Assembly (NCBI RefSeq): GCF_028745505.1
Contig: NZ_JAQZZL010000002.1
Span: forward strand, 2,046,001 to 2,110,000
Source of the DNA: Lentisphaera marina
GTDB taxonomy: Bacteria > Verrucomicrobiota > Lentisphaeria > Lentisphaerales > Lentisphaeraceae
Direction: 5' to 3'
DNA: 64,000 nucleotides
Shown here one piece after another: positions 1 to 8,831 of the stretch. Numbering within the stretch: the first letter of the stretch is position 1; each line of letters opens with the position of its first letter. Position numbers and translations under genes: made by a program. The notes below the pieces were generated by a model. The model had not been told where the DNA came from. It ran no database searches and saw only the letters and a program-made list of their open reading frames with translations.

Positions 1-2
1 TA

Positions 3-1445
3 TTTACAATTGGCTTGAAACTAAAAGTTAAAAACTTACTACGATTACCCATTTGGGGAACGGGCTTTGGCCACATGGCTTTGATCACCCTTGCCATGTC
101 AGGCTTACTCTTTCTACTCGCTTCAACTGGACTAGGTCCGATGAGTGGCCTAGATATAAAAGCCATTGCTCTAATTAGTTTTGCCTTAAGTTTTTCAAGT
201 ACGGTTTTTGTCGTCAAAGTTCTCGAAGAAAAGGCTGCCATGAATTCCTTTTATGGGAGCTTGGCAATTGGCATCCTAATTATTCAAGATATTGCGGCAG
301 TCATCTATCTAGCTGCCTCAACAGGTAAAATCCCCTCTCCTTGGGCTTTAGCTCTAGTAATTGGACTCTACCCAATCCATCGTCTGATGAAAAAATTCCT
401 CAACTTTATCCAGCACGGAGAACTACTGCTCTTATTCGGCTTACTTATTGCACTTGGTGGAGCGGTACTCTTTGAATCTTTCGGGATCAAAGGAGACCTA
501 GGAGCTCTCATTTTAGGTATCATGCTTTCAAAACATAAGTACGCCACTAATCTCGCGAAAGAATTATTTAATTTCAAGGACTTGTTTCTTGTTGGCTTCT
601 TTTTGAGCATTGGCTTAAGTGGCATCCCGGATTCTGACATCATTCTCACTGCCGCACTCATTTCTTTGGTCTTACCTTTAAAAGCCTTACTCTTTTTCTT
701 TTTTCTCACAAAGTTGCGTGTTACGAGTCGAACTGCTATTCTATCTTCAGCTATCCTCTTCAATTATTCTGAATTTGGCCTCATTGTCGCTAAAGTTGGC
801 GTCGATACACAAGTCTTAAGTCCAGAATGGTTGACAATTATCGCACTTTCGCTAGCCATCAGCTTTCTCTACGCCTCACCACTCTCCGCTAATAGTGAAA
901 AACTCATAGAGTTTTTTATTGAAAAAGCCAAAAAATTCGAATCCAAATCACGTTTACCTGAAGAAATCATTATTGATCCAGGAGATGTCAATATTATTAT
1001 CATAGGCATGGGACGTCTAGGAACCGGTGCCTACGATGAATTCCTCCACCAAGGCATAGACAAAATTGTTGGTTTTGATAATGATTCTTCTGTTATCGAA
1101 CGCCACACTGAAGAAGGAAGACATGCCATCCTCGCCAATTCTGTTGATCCTGATTTCTGGGAACGCTTTTGCATAAATCACCCCTCTATTCACATGGTCC
1201 TTCTAAGTATGCCCCAAACTTCAAACAATCTCTTTGCTGCCCAACAATTACGATCCAATAATTTTGAAGGGAAAATATTTGCCACCGTAAAATACAAAGA
1301 AGACGAAGCCCTTCTTAAAGAAAATGGCGTGGATTACATCTTTAATTTTTATACTTCCGCTGGTGCAGGTTTTGCCAGTGAATCACTCTCGGTTTTACCA
1401 CAAAAAGAGGGTTCCATGGAAATTTGTGCAGAAAACATTATCTAA
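3..1445 (+). CDS. Cation:proton antiporter, KefB/KefC (CPA2) type, 5' partial
   Basis: Monovalent cation:H+ antiporter of the inner membrane, fused to a cytoplasmic RCK/TrkA-N regulatory domain. The reading frame is already open at base 3 and reads FTIGL from there, the conserved third-helix motif of CPA2 exchangers, so the true start lies left of the window and the TTG at 15 is internal. About ten hydrophobic segments fill the first 300 residues. The nucleotide-binding motif IGMGRLGTGAYD lies near residue 332 (counted from base 15) and is followed by a Rossmann-like domain. No C-terminal TrkA-C domain is visible after it. The substrate (K+ or Na+) cannot be told from sequence. Confidence 0.85.
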   Translation, partial: FTIGLKLKVKNLLRLPIWGTGFGHMALITLAMSGLLFLLASTGLGPMSGLDIKAIALISFALSFSSTVFVVKVLEEKAAMNSFYGSLAIGILIIQDIAAVIYLAASTGKIPSPWALALVIGLYPIHRLMKKFLNFIQHGELLLLFGLLIALGGAVLFESFGIKGDLGALILGIMLSKHKYATNLAKELFNFKDLFLVGFFLSIGLSGIPDSDIILTAALISLVLPLKALLFFFFLTKLRVTSRTAILSSAILFNYSEFGLIVAKVGVDTQVLSPEWLTIIALSLAISFLYASPLSANSEKLIEFFIEKAKKFESKSRLPEEIIIDPGDVNIIIIGMGRLGTGAYDEFLHQGIDKIVGFDNDSSVIERHTEEGRHAILANSVDPDFWERFCINHPSIHMVLLSMPQTSNNLFAAQQLRSNNFEGKIFATVKYKEDEALLKENGVDYIFNFYTSAGAGFASESLSVLPQKEGSMEICAENII

Positions 1446-1528
1446 TGCTTCAAGACTGAGTTCTTCAAGCTTCTTTTCCTTTGGAAAAAGTCTACATTGA
1501 ATCAACATAATCAATTAGGGAGCTCAAT

Positions 1529-2908
1529 ATGCCAAATACAGGTGCTAGCCATTCGATCACAATTCGCTTACAAATGGATCATCAGCCAGGACTTTTTGCT
1601 AAAGTCGCTGAAATTATTGGTCGACTAGGCGGTAACATTGGCGCCATTGACATTGTTAAAATCACCAAAGGTAAGATAACTCGTGACGTCACAGTCGACA
1701 CGAGTGGAGATGATCATAAAGATGAAATCACCGAACAATTATCTCAACTACAAGGACTGAAAGTCCTCCACATCTCTGACCGAGTCTTGCTCATGCATTT
1801 GGGAGGAAAAATCGAAGTCAATAGTCGTTTCCCTCTCAATTCTCGTGACGAACTCTCCATGGCCTACACACCTGGTGTCGCTCGTGTTTGCGAAGCGATT
1901 CACAAAGATCCTCAACTCGCCCACAATTTAACTATAAAGAAAAATACCGTTGCCATTGTTTCAGACGGAACTGCGGTACTCGGTCTCGGCGATATTGGCC
2001 CCGAAGCTGCCATGCCGGTCATGGAAGGCAAAGCTATGCTTTTTAAAGAGTTTGGTGGTGTCGACGCCTTCCCAATTTGCTTAGACACAACTGACACGGA
2101 AGAAATCATCCGCACTGTAAAAGCCATTGCCCCAGGTTTTGGCGGTGTCAATTTAGAAGACATCTCTGCGCCACGATGTTTTGAGATCGAACGACGTCTT
2201 CAAGAAGAGCTTAACATTCCCATTTTTCACGATGACCAACACGGTACCGCCATTGTCATGATTGCCGGCTTAATTAATGCGCTAAAAGTTGTCAATAAAG
2301 AAGCTAAAGACATCAAAGCTGTCGTCGCAGGCGTTGGCGCCGCAGGAACTGCTTGCACCAAAATGATGCTTGATTTAGGGATCACTAACATCATTGGCTT
2401 AGATCGTACCGGTACACTCTACGAAGGACGCGATAATATGAATAGTTCAAAAATCGCTTACGCAGACATCACCAATCCACAAAAAATAAAAGGCGGAATG
2501 GACGAAGCCATCAAAGATGCTGATTTATTTGTCGGTTTATCTGGACCAGATGTACTCTCGCTAGTTCAACTCAAAACCATGGCAAGAGATCCTATAATCT
2601 TTGCCATGTCGAATCCTACGCCAGAAATCATGCCCGAAATTGCCCTGCCCCATGTCGCCGTAATGGCTACCGGCAGAAGCGACTACCCCAATCAACTTAA
2701 TAATGTTCTATGTTTCCCAGGAATATTTAAAGGTGCATTAAAATGTCGTGCCAAATCTATCACTGAAGAGATGAAGCTTGCTGCTGCTCATGCTATTGCT
2801 GCCACTGTAAAAGATAGCGAACGCTGTGCAGATTATATTATTCCAGGTGTTTTCAATAAAGATGTTGCTCGCAATGTTTCACGAGCAGTTCGCAAGGCAC
2901 ACAAATAA
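1529..2908 (+). CDS. Malic enzyme with N-terminal ACT domain
   Basis: Oxidative decarboxylation of malate to pyruvate (NAD(P)-dependent), linking the TCA cycle to pyruvate. An ACT-type regulatory domain occupies about residues 8-80. The malic N-terminal domain follows, with AYTPGVA, VSDGTAVLGLGDIGP and FHDDQHGTAIV, and a Rossmann domain with VAGVGAAGTAC near residue 268. The length (459 aa) fits short bacterial malic enzymes plus an ACT module. The ATG is preceded by AGGGAG at 1517-1522, 6 nt upstream. The ACT domain suggests allosteric control by an amino acid (inference). NAD versus NADP preference is not determined. Confidence 0.92.
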   Translation: MPNTGASHSITIRLQMDHQPGLFAKVAEIIGRLGGNIGAIDIVKITKGKITRDVTVDTSGDDHKDEITEQLSQLQGLKVLHISDRVLLMHLGGKIEVNSRFPLNSRDELSMAYTPGVARVCEAIHKDPQLAHNLTIKKNTVAIVSDGTAVLGLGDIGPEAAMPVMEGKAMLFKEFGGVDAFPICLDTTDTEEIIRTVKAIAPGFGGVNLEDISAPRCFEIERRLQEELNIPIFHDDQHGTAIVMIAGLINALKVVNKEAKDIKAVVAGVGAAGTACTKMMLDLGITNIIGLDRTGTLYEGRDNMNSSKIAYADITNPQKIKGGMDEAIKDADLFVGLSGPDVLSLVQLKTMARDPIIFAMSNPTPEIMPEIALPHVAVMATGRSDYPNQLNNVLCFPGIFKGALKCRAKSITEEMKLAAAHAIAATVKDSERCADYIIPGVFNKDVARNVSRAVRKAHK

Positions 2909-2910
2909 AA

Positions 2911-3630
2911 TTAAACTTGGCCAAGTGCCGCAATCACTTCGTCAAGTTTTTCAACCTGACTATCAATACCTTCTTTAATATCACTTAAGTCGTATTCAGT
3001 GAAGCCGTCGGCAATGACACCTAAGTTATCAATAACAATTTCCATTTCATTGAGTACTTGACGTAGGAAATCACTATATTGATCTAGGTCAACTCGACCA
3101 CCACCATTAATCTCACGAGATAGAGCCCGTGCAATCAAGTCTCTAAGGAGGCGTGTTGCGTAATGTAAATGCGTCGGGAGTTTCTTTGAGGCCAACTGCT
3201 TATCCATATAAAAAACAGCTTTTAGCTCATTATCAATAAATACTGGAACAACCACTGCTGAACAAATATTAAAATCGACCACTGTCTGAGTCTTATCAGC
3301 CGACTGATCTAAAGCATCTTCAATAATAATTTTTTTACCTTCAATCGCTTTTTTAATAAAGCTTCGACTCAAACTATAGGATGAGTCACCGGGCTTGGGC
3401 TGAACACGTGCGCACTCGCGCAGATCTTCTTCGCCATTTTCTCCCGCATTAATAAAAGCAAAACCACGCTCAAGGCCAGTCATTTCCATATAAACACTGA
3501 GCCCTCTTTCCATTACTTCGTCCACTCCTTCCTTAGGATTGAACATCTGTAAAAAACCCATAGCCATCATTAAGCGCGCCGCATCCGGACTCATACGCCC
3601 TTCTTCTTCTTTAGCGCCTCTCCTATTCAT
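2911..3630 (-). CDS. GAF domain protein
   Basis: Probable cytoplasmic sensor or regulatory protein. A GAF-like domain spans about residues 35-170: an alternating beta/alpha pattern with ICSAVVVPVFIDNELKAVFYMD, then a C-terminal helical part rich in acidic residues. There is no output domain, signal peptide or membrane span. The ATG is preceded by GGAGA about 8 nt upstream. It ends two bases after the convergent malic enzyme and is divergent from the receiver-cyclase gene, so the two signalling genes may share a control region at 3631-3752. The ligand is unknown. Confidence 0.7.
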   Translation of the reverse strand: MNRRGAKEEEGRMSPDAARLMMAMGFLQMFNPKEGVDEVMERGLSVYMEMTGLERGFAFINAGENGEEDLRECARVQPKPGDSSYSLSRSFIKKAIEGKKIIIEDALDQSADKTQTVVDFNICSAVVVPVFIDNELKAVFYMDKQLASKKLPTHLHYATRLLRDLIARALSREINGGGRVDLDQYSDFLRQVLNEMEIVIDNLGVIADGFTEYDLSDIKEGIDSQVEKLDEVIAALGQV

Positions 3631-3752
3631 GAGCTATTTCTCCATATATTAATTTAAATGCTTGGTTGTCATCAAAACTAACGTTACATTATCGCTGTGT
3701 CTATCCTTAATCTCGTACAATTTTGTAACATTAATGACAAAATAATATATTT

Positions 3753-4874
3753 ATGCAGCTAAAAGACTCTTTAAAAGATAGTGGTCAACATACGGTTTTG
3801 ATCGTGGACGATTTAGAAGACAACGTTTTCATTCTAAAATCCTTGCTCATTTCGCAAAACTATAAAGTCCTCGGAGCCTACACGGGAAGAACTGCCTTAG
3901 AAATTTGTTTTGAAGAAAAACCCGATCTCGTCTTGCTCGACCTTTCACTCCCAGACATCAATGGCGTAGAGGTTTTACAAGAAATCCGACAAGAACCAAG
4001 TCTGATTAATACCGGAATTATCATTCTTACTGCGACTAGCTCGAGCGATGCCCTCATTAATGGTTTCATGCTCGGCGCCGACGATTTTATCAAAAAGCCC
4101 TATCACCACCTCGAAATGTTGGCTCGTATGCAAGCCACTCTTAAGTTGCGAGATACTTATTCACAACTTCGAGATGTCAACAATCAACTTGACTCTATCA
4201 ACAGAGATTTAGAAGGCACTGTAAAAGCGCAAGTCGAAGAGATAGAGAAATCCAACCGCTTCAAACGCTTCATGGCTCCGCAAGTTATTGATTCTTTCAT
4301 GACTGAATCAAAAGACCTACTCAGCATTAGCGAACGCCGCAAACTCACTGTATTATTCCTTGACCTTAGAGGTTTTACTGCATACGCGAACTCCGCAAGC
4401 CCAGAAAGCTTAATGTCGAGTCTACAACACTTTCACAAAACCATTGGCCCCGTTATTTTTAAGCATCAAGCGACCATCGAACGCTTCACTGGCGATGGCC
4501 TCATGTGTATTATTGGTGCCCCCAATAACATACCAGATCACTCAACAGTGGCACTAGACATGGCCCGAGAAATCAGAAATGTCTACGAACATGAGAAAAC
4601 TGAAAATGGTGAATTGCTCCCCTTAGATATGTCCATGGGTATTGCTACTGGCGAAGCCACTACTGGAACTATTGGCTTTGAAGGCCGATTAGATTACGCT
4701 GCCATCGGGCCCGTCACCAATATGGCTGCTAGATTATGTGCCAAAGCTGGACCAAATGAAATTCTAATTTCTCACAACGTGCGAAATCAAATTTCTAATA
4801 ATGATGGAGTGGAATTTGTCGAGGAAGCCGACATAAAAGGTTTTGACTACAAGGTCAAATACTATAAAGCGTAG
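3753..4874 (+). CDS. Response regulator fused to class III adenylate/guanylate cyclase
   Basis: Predicted phosphorylation-controlled nucleotide cyclase. Receiver domain at residues 14-130: acidic pair D19-D20, phospho-acceptor D63 in LLDLSLPD, T93 and K115 of the KKP motif. A coiled linker (about 135-175) leads to a class III cyclase domain (about 195-340) with the two metal-binding aspartates in FLDLRGF and FTGDGLM and the LDYAAIGPVTNMAARL segment. It lacks membrane spans. A histidine kinase partner is not in the window. Substrate choice (ATP or GTP) is inferred only. It overlaps the end of a convergent 46-residue gene by 13 nt. Confidence 0.88.
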   Translation: MQLKDSLKDSGQHTVLIVDDLEDNVFILKSLLISQNYKVLGAYTGRTALEICFEEKPDLVLLDLSLPDINGVEVLQEIRQEPSLINTGIIILTATSSSDALINGFMLGADDFIKKPYHHLEMLARMQATLKLRDTYSQLRDVNNQLDSINRDLEGTVKAQVEEIEKSNRFKRFMAPQVIDSFMTESKDLLSISERRKLTVLFLDLRGFTAYANSASPESLMSSLQHFHKTIGPVIFKHQATIERFTGDGLMCIIGAPNNIPDHSTVALDMAREIRNVYEHEKTENGELLPLDMSMGIATGEATTGTIGFEGRLDYAAIGPVTNMAARLCAKAGPNEILISHNVRNQISNNDGVEFVEEADIKGFDYKVKYYKA

Positions 4875-5002
4875 ATCGCACCACAACTAAGCACAAAGAC
4901 ACATGCCCAAGGCCAAGTTTTTTGCCAAAGCTTCTTAGGTCGATTCTCACGTGCATAAGCCTTGATAAAGCGATCTGTTTCTAATGGGGGCTCATTTTCC
5001 AT
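4862..5002 (-). CDS. Small single-span membrane protein (46 aa) behind an ECF sigma gene
   Basis: A 46-codon ORF whose ATG (5000-5002) lies 3 nt after the TGA of the upstream sigma factor gene, so translational coupling is likely. The first 28 residues are hydrophilic and charged. The rest (WPWACVFVLSCGAIYAL) is one hydrophobic helix reaching the C terminus, suggesting a cytoplasmic N terminus tethered to the membrane. Its position right after a sigma factor is where anti-sigma factors usually sit, but it is too short for a known anti-sigma domain. No family was recognised. Confidence 0.6.
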   Translation of the reverse strand: MENEPPLETDRFIKAYARENRPKKLWQKTWPWACVFVLSCGAIYAL

Positions 5003-5005
5003 TAT

Positions 5006-5542
5006 TCAAGACTCCCAAGATTTCAATAAAGTACGCAAACGCTTTACTGCATAATGCATACGTCCAAGAGCTGTATTTAAACTAACTCCCTGAATACTGG
5101 CAATTTCTTTGAAGGAAACATTTTCTTGGCGCAAATTTAGTACTTCTCTTTGCTCAGTTGGTAAAGTTAAGATAGCTCTTTTTAAAGCAGCTGATAATTC
5201 ACCAAAGACCAAACTTTCACCTGGCACACTTCCGGAACAAGAAATTTCTTCGGGAAGCTCATCCATATAACGACGATTTTCTTTGCGGTAATGATCGATC
5301 AAAAGATTGTGGGCAATACGCATACTCCAGGCCAAAAAGGTTTGACGATCTTGGTAGCGAGGCAAATTAGCGACCACTTTCATCCAAGTCTTTTGGAATA
5401 GGTCATCGACGAGTTGGCTTTTGCCTGGTGCTAAACGATTAAGATAAGAATAAAGTTGTAAACGATAACGTGAATAGAGCTCATCGAAGGCACTATCGTC
5501 ACCGCTTAAATATTTTTTTATCAGTTGATTATCGCTTAACAT
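5006..5542 (-). CDS. ECF RNA polymerase sigma factor
   Basis: Sigma-70 family extracytoplasmic-function sigma factor, 178 aa. Region 2 covers about residues 10-90, with the core-binding stretch DDLFQKTWMKVVANL and a -10 recognition segment (TFLAWSMRIAHNLLIDHYRK). Region 4 covers about 115-172, with LPTEQREVLNLR and a helix-turn-helix FKEIASIQGVSLNTALGRMHYAVKRLR. It is transcribed together with the 46-aa membrane peptide that follows. The target promoters are unknown. Confidence 0.93.
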   Translation of the reverse strand: MLSDNQLIKKYLSGDDSAFDELYSRYRLQLYSYLNRLAPGKSQLVDDLFQKTWMKVVANLPRYQDRQTFLAWSMRIAHNLLIDHYRKENRRYMDELPEEISCSGSVPGESLVFGELSAALKRAILTLPTEQREVLNLRQENVSFKEIASIQGVSLNTALGRMHYAVKRLRTLLKSWES

Positions 5543-5645
5543 ATTTCTCGACTCTTTAATTTACTTATCTCTATATACGTAAAACTTTGTCATTTATTGC
5601 AGTAGAAATATAAGTTCTTTAAAATTTTTTGCAAAAGCATTGATT

Positions 5646-7670
5646 TTACTTATTAAATTTCAAGGTTTTCATCTGAGCTAAAAACTCTTCACGCGATAAT
5701 TTTTTCAATAAATCCTGTGGCAAACAATGCTCCACTAAATCCTTTGGGAGCTCATTCAAAAACTGCGAGGGCATGCGCTGACTCATACGGCGACCTGCTT
5801 TGCGCATCTTTGACCAAGTGAGAACTAATTCACTTTTTGCGCGCGTCAAAGCTACATAGAAAAGCCGACGCTCTTCTGCCAAAGCCTTTAAGCCCGCAGA
5901 TTTTTCATGAGGAAAGAGGTTCTTTTCCATACCCGTCACATAAACACAAGGAAACTCCAAACCCTTAGAGGCGTGAACAGTCAATAACATAACTGTATTG
6001 GGATCTTCATCTTTTTCTTGTCGACGACGATACTCCTCCATCAGACTCACACCTTCCAGATATTCTTGTAAAGGAATACAGCGGCCCTGATCTTTTTCTC
6101 TACCCTCAATTGTATGAATAATTTCAATCACATTTTTATAGCGCTTCTCAGCATCCTCTCTAGGCTTATACATACGGCCCAAGCCTTCTATATAACCTAT
6201 CCCTTCAAAGTATTCATCCACTAAACTTGCAAGCGAGACCTGCTCTTGGAATTTTTGACGAAACTCTTCCACGCGTTGATTAAACTTCATCAAGGCATCA
6301 CTGGAACGCCCAAAACTCTCCATAAATTGCGGATTCCGCAAAAGGTCGTAAACAGAAGTTTTATGTTCAACTGCTTTCTCACGAAGAGTTTTAATTGTCC
6401 TTGGACCTATGCCACGAGGCGGAACATCCAAAACTCTAAGGAAGGAAAAATCATCGCGTGGATTGTGAATTATCTTCAAAAAGGCTAAGGCATCACGTAC
6501 TTCTTTACGTTCATAAAAAGAAGTGTCGCCAATGATTCTGTAGGGTATCCTGCCGCGACGCATGGCATCTTCCAAAGCCCGACTCTGATGATTCGAGCGG
6601 TATAAAATCGCAAAGTCACCATAAGTATTTTGACGCCCGTTCACTTTATTTAAAATTGAATCCGCAATAGCTTTTGCTTCTCGTTCTTCACTTCCACATG
6701 CCACTACTTTCAGCTTTTCGCCGCCTTCTTGGGCTGACCACAAATTCTTGATATGTCTTTGCGAGTTTATACTTATCACTTTATTCGCTGCATTAAGGAT
6801 CACATTATTGGAGCGATAATTCTGCTCCAACTTAATTAATTCGCCTCCAGGGAAAATTTGGGGGAAGGCAAGAATATTTGCGACCTCCGCACCACGCCAA
6901 CTATATATAGACTGATCATCATCACCTACTACACAGATATTCGGCTCGTCTTTGGGCAAGAGCGCATGCAGAAGTTCCATCTGAATATGGTTGGTATCCT
7001 GAAATTCATCGACCATCACATATTTAAATTTCTGCTGCAGAGTTTGGCGAACTTTTTCATCTTTCTGTAAAAGGCGAACGGTTAACATCAATAAATCATC
7101 AAAGTCCATAATATTCAGCGCGTGTAAATACTCCTGATAATAACGATAAATTCCACCGATGCGTTGCTCCCATGGATCACTAGATTCTTCTAAATCTTCC
7201 GGAACTTGGTTTTTAGCTTTAGCCATACTGATTAAAGAAAGAATTGCTTTGGGATCCTGACTCATACCATCTTCTACCAAGCCCAATTCATTAAGACCTT
7301 GCTTAACCAAACCCACTTGATCACCATATTCGGCTAAAGTGAAATCTGGCGCATACCCCGCTTGATAGGCGTATTTTCTTAAAATCTTCATGCCAAATGA
7401 GTGGAAAGTACTTACCCATAAATCCCTGACTGCCTGCTGACCGATGAGCTTGCCCGCACGCTCCTTCATCTCATTAGCAGCTTTATTTGTGAAAGTTACC
7501 GCCAAAATCTCGCCCGGTTCCGCACGACCACTCTGGACAATAAAAGCAATGCGACTTGTCACCACCATAGTTTTGCCAGTTCCTGCTCCAGCCAAGATCA
7601 ACAGAGGCTTCTCTGTCGTCGTAACTGCTTGGCGCTGTTCATCATTTAAACGGTCTAATAATACACTCAT
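5646..7670 (-). CDS. UvrD/PcrA/Rep-family superfamily I DNA helicase
   Basis: ATP-dependent 3'-5' DNA helicase for repair or replication restart. SF1A motifs appear in order: Walker A AGAGTGKT (about residues 28-35), Walker B VDEFQDT, DDDQSIYSWRGA (motif III), EQNYRSN (motif IV), TVHASKGLEF (motif V) and LFYVALTRAK (motif VI). At 674 aa it has the size of Rep or PcrA and lacks a long C-terminal extension. The ATG has AGGA 5 nt upstream. Exact orthology (rep, pcrA or uvrD) cannot be fixed here. Confidence 0.92.
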   Translation of the reverse strand: MSVLLDRLNDEQRQAVTTTEKPLLILAGAGTGKTMVVTSRIAFIVQSGRAEPGEILAVTFTNKAANEMKERAGKLIGQQAVRDLWVSTFHSFGMKILRKYAYQAGYAPDFTLAEYGDQVGLVKQGLNELGLVEDGMSQDPKAILSLISMAKAKNQVPEDLEESSDPWEQRIGGIYRYYQEYLHALNIMDFDDLLMLTVRLLQKDEKVRQTLQQKFKYVMVDEFQDTNHIQMELLHALLPKDEPNICVVGDDDQSIYSWRGAEVANILAFPQIFPGGELIKLEQNYRSNNVILNAANKVISINSQRHIKNLWSAQEGGEKLKVVACGSEEREAKAIADSILNKVNGRQNTYGDFAILYRSNHQSRALEDAMRRGRIPYRIIGDTSFYERKEVRDALAFLKIIHNPRDDFSFLRVLDVPPRGIGPRTIKTLREKAVEHKTSVYDLLRNPQFMESFGRSSDALMKFNQRVEEFRQKFQEQVSLASLVDEYFEGIGYIEGLGRMYKPREDAEKRYKNVIEIIHTIEGREKDQGRCIPLQEYLEGVSLMEEYRRRQEKDEDPNTVMLLTVHASKGLEFPCVYVTGMEKNLFPHEKSAGLKALAEERRLFYVALTRAKSELVLTWSKMRKAGRRMSQRMPSQFLNELPKDLVEHCLPQDLLKKLSREEFLAQMKTLKFNK

Positions 7671-7771
7671 AGGATTCCTAGATTTTTATACTGTATACGC
7701 CACAATTGCCCATAGATCAAAAGCACTGGCAAGCTTATTTACTTTTTTTTACTTTTTCTAAAAAATACGGT

Positions 7772-7799
7772 TTGCATATATCTGACTTTTGCGTATTGT
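7772..7799 (+). promoter_or_regulatory. Candidate promoter for tRNA-Lys
   Basis: TTGCAT (7772-7777) and TATTGT (7794-7799) are separated by 16 bp and lie about 25 nt before the tRNA. Both boxes are imperfect, so this is a pattern match only. Confidence 0.3.
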
Positions 7800-7823
7800 T
7801 AGCACACAATTTTTCAGGAACTC

Positions 7824-7896
7824 GAGTTGTTAGCTCAGTTGGTAGAGCAACGCCCTTTTAAGGCGTGGGTCCTGGGTTCGAGCCCCAGACAACTCA
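7824..7896 (+). tRNA. tRNA-Lys (anticodon TTT)
   Basis: A full cloverleaf can be drawn. The 7-bp acceptor stem is GAGTTGT/ACAACTC with discriminator A. The D arm is GCTC...GAGC. The anticodon stem ACGCC/GGCGT encloses loop CTTTTAA (anticodon TTT). The variable loop is short, and the T arm CTGGG/CCCAG has loop TTCGAGC. The 3' CCA is not encoded. Confidence 0.97.
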
Positions 7897-7936
7897 CTTC
7901 CTCTTGTTTTTAAATGATTAGATTGAGAGAATAACG

Positions 7937-8161
7937 ATGGCTAAAGAATGTCACTTTTGCGGAAAAAAACCACACGTTGGTGGAACAATTGTTCACCGTG
8001 GTATTTCGAAGAAAGCTGGTGGTATCGGTTTAAAGCTTGTTAAAACTAACAAGCGTGTTTTTAAGCCAAACATCCAGAAAGTAAAGGCCAAAATCAATGG
8101 TACTGCTTGCACAGTAAATGCTTGCACAGCTTGTATCCGTACTGGTCTTGTGGTAAAATAA
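7937..8161 (+). CDS. rpmB: 50S ribosomal protein bL28
   Basis: Large-subunit ribosomal protein of 74 aa. The N terminus AKECHFCGKKP and conserved GGIGLKLVKTNKRVFKPNIQ match bL28. Cysteines C5, C8, C63 and C66 form a CxxC...CxxC zinc site, so this is the zinc-binding (C+) form. It sits between tRNA-Lys and a strong terminator, so it is probably co-transcribed with the tRNA. Confidence 0.96.
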   Translation: MAKECHFCGKKPHVGGTIVHRGISKKAGGIGLKLVKTNKRVFKPNIQKVKAKINGTACTVNACTACIRTGLVVK

Positions 8162-8183
8162 ACCACAAAGTATTGATTTTCAG

Positions 8184-8211
8184 GCGCCGATTTTATCGGC
8201 GCTTTTTTTTT
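8184..8211 (+). terminator. Rho-independent terminator after rpmB
   Basis: A 7-bp stem GCGCCGA/TCGGCGC with loop TTTTA, followed by nine T (8203-8211). Confidence 0.92.
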
Positions 8212-8236
8212 GCTAAAATTCAAGGATCTGTATATT

Positions 8237-8719
8237 ATGGCTAATACTGATAAAATTATGAGTCTTCGTGAATTCACCGAATGGAAATCTGAATTCACTG
8301 GAAAAGTCGTTGCCACCAATGGCGTTTTTGACCTACTTCACCCTGGACACATGGAGTACTTAGAAGAAGCATCTGAACTTGGGGATGCCCTAGTAATTGC
8401 ACTCAATAGTGACAGCTCAGTAAAAGCCTTAAAAGACCCACGTCGCCCAATCATCAATGAAGAAGATCGTGCCTATATGCTCGCCTCACTCGATTGCGTC
8501 AGCAAAGTCGTGATTTTCGAAGATCTTGAAGCCCTAAACACTCTTCTGGAAATCAAACCCCATATCTATGTCAAAGGTGGTGACTACACGATTGATACTA
8601 TCAATCAGAATGAGCGCCGTGCTTTAGAAGAACGAGATATCGAGATCCAAATCCTTAAATTTAAGGCCGGTTTTTCGACCACTCTAATGATTGACAAAAT
8701 CATTAAAGCTTATGGCTAA
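8237..8719 (+). CDS. Heptose-1-phosphate adenylyltransferase-like nucleotidyltransferase (RfaE2/HldE C-domain type)
   Basis: Cytidylyltransferase-like enzyme of 160 aa that probably activates a sugar 1-phosphate with ATP for lipopolysaccharide heptose synthesis. Signature GVFDLLHPGHMEYL contains the HxGH nucleotide-binding motif. RAYMLASLDCVSKVVIF, YVKGGDYT and the C-terminal FSTTLMIDKII match the RfaE2 domain. The ATG at 8237 was chosen because AAGGA lies 10 nt upstream, while an earlier TTG (8210) falls within the rpmB terminator. The kinase half (RfaE1) is not fused here. Confidence 0.88.
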   Translation: MANTDKIMSLREFTEWKSEFTGKVVATNGVFDLLHPGHMEYLEEASELGDALVIALNSDSSVKALKDPRRPIINEEDRAYMLASLDCVSKVVIFEDLEALNTLLEIKPHIYVKGGDYTIDTINQNERRALEERDIEIQILKFKAGFSTTLMIDKIIKAYG

Positions 8720-8831
8720 AAAGGTAGCGTTATTTCTGAAAAGAAATTTTACCTTATATTAACTCAATTCATTTTGGTTTCCCAAGACTAGAGGCATATT
8801 TTACGCCGACAGTCAATTTTTGGAGATCGAC

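Noticed and set aside
15..17. TTG as start of the antiporter
   Set aside because: The conserved FTIGL motif is in frame upstream, so the gene is cut by the window edge.
368..763. 131-aa minus-strand ORF within the antiporter gene
   Set aside because: It is a shadow of a strongly supported membrane-protein frame. The same applies to most other frames inside large genes in this window.
8210..8236. Upstream TTG start for the nucleotidyltransferase
   Set aside because: It lies within the terminator of rpmB; the ATG at 8237 has a ribosome site.
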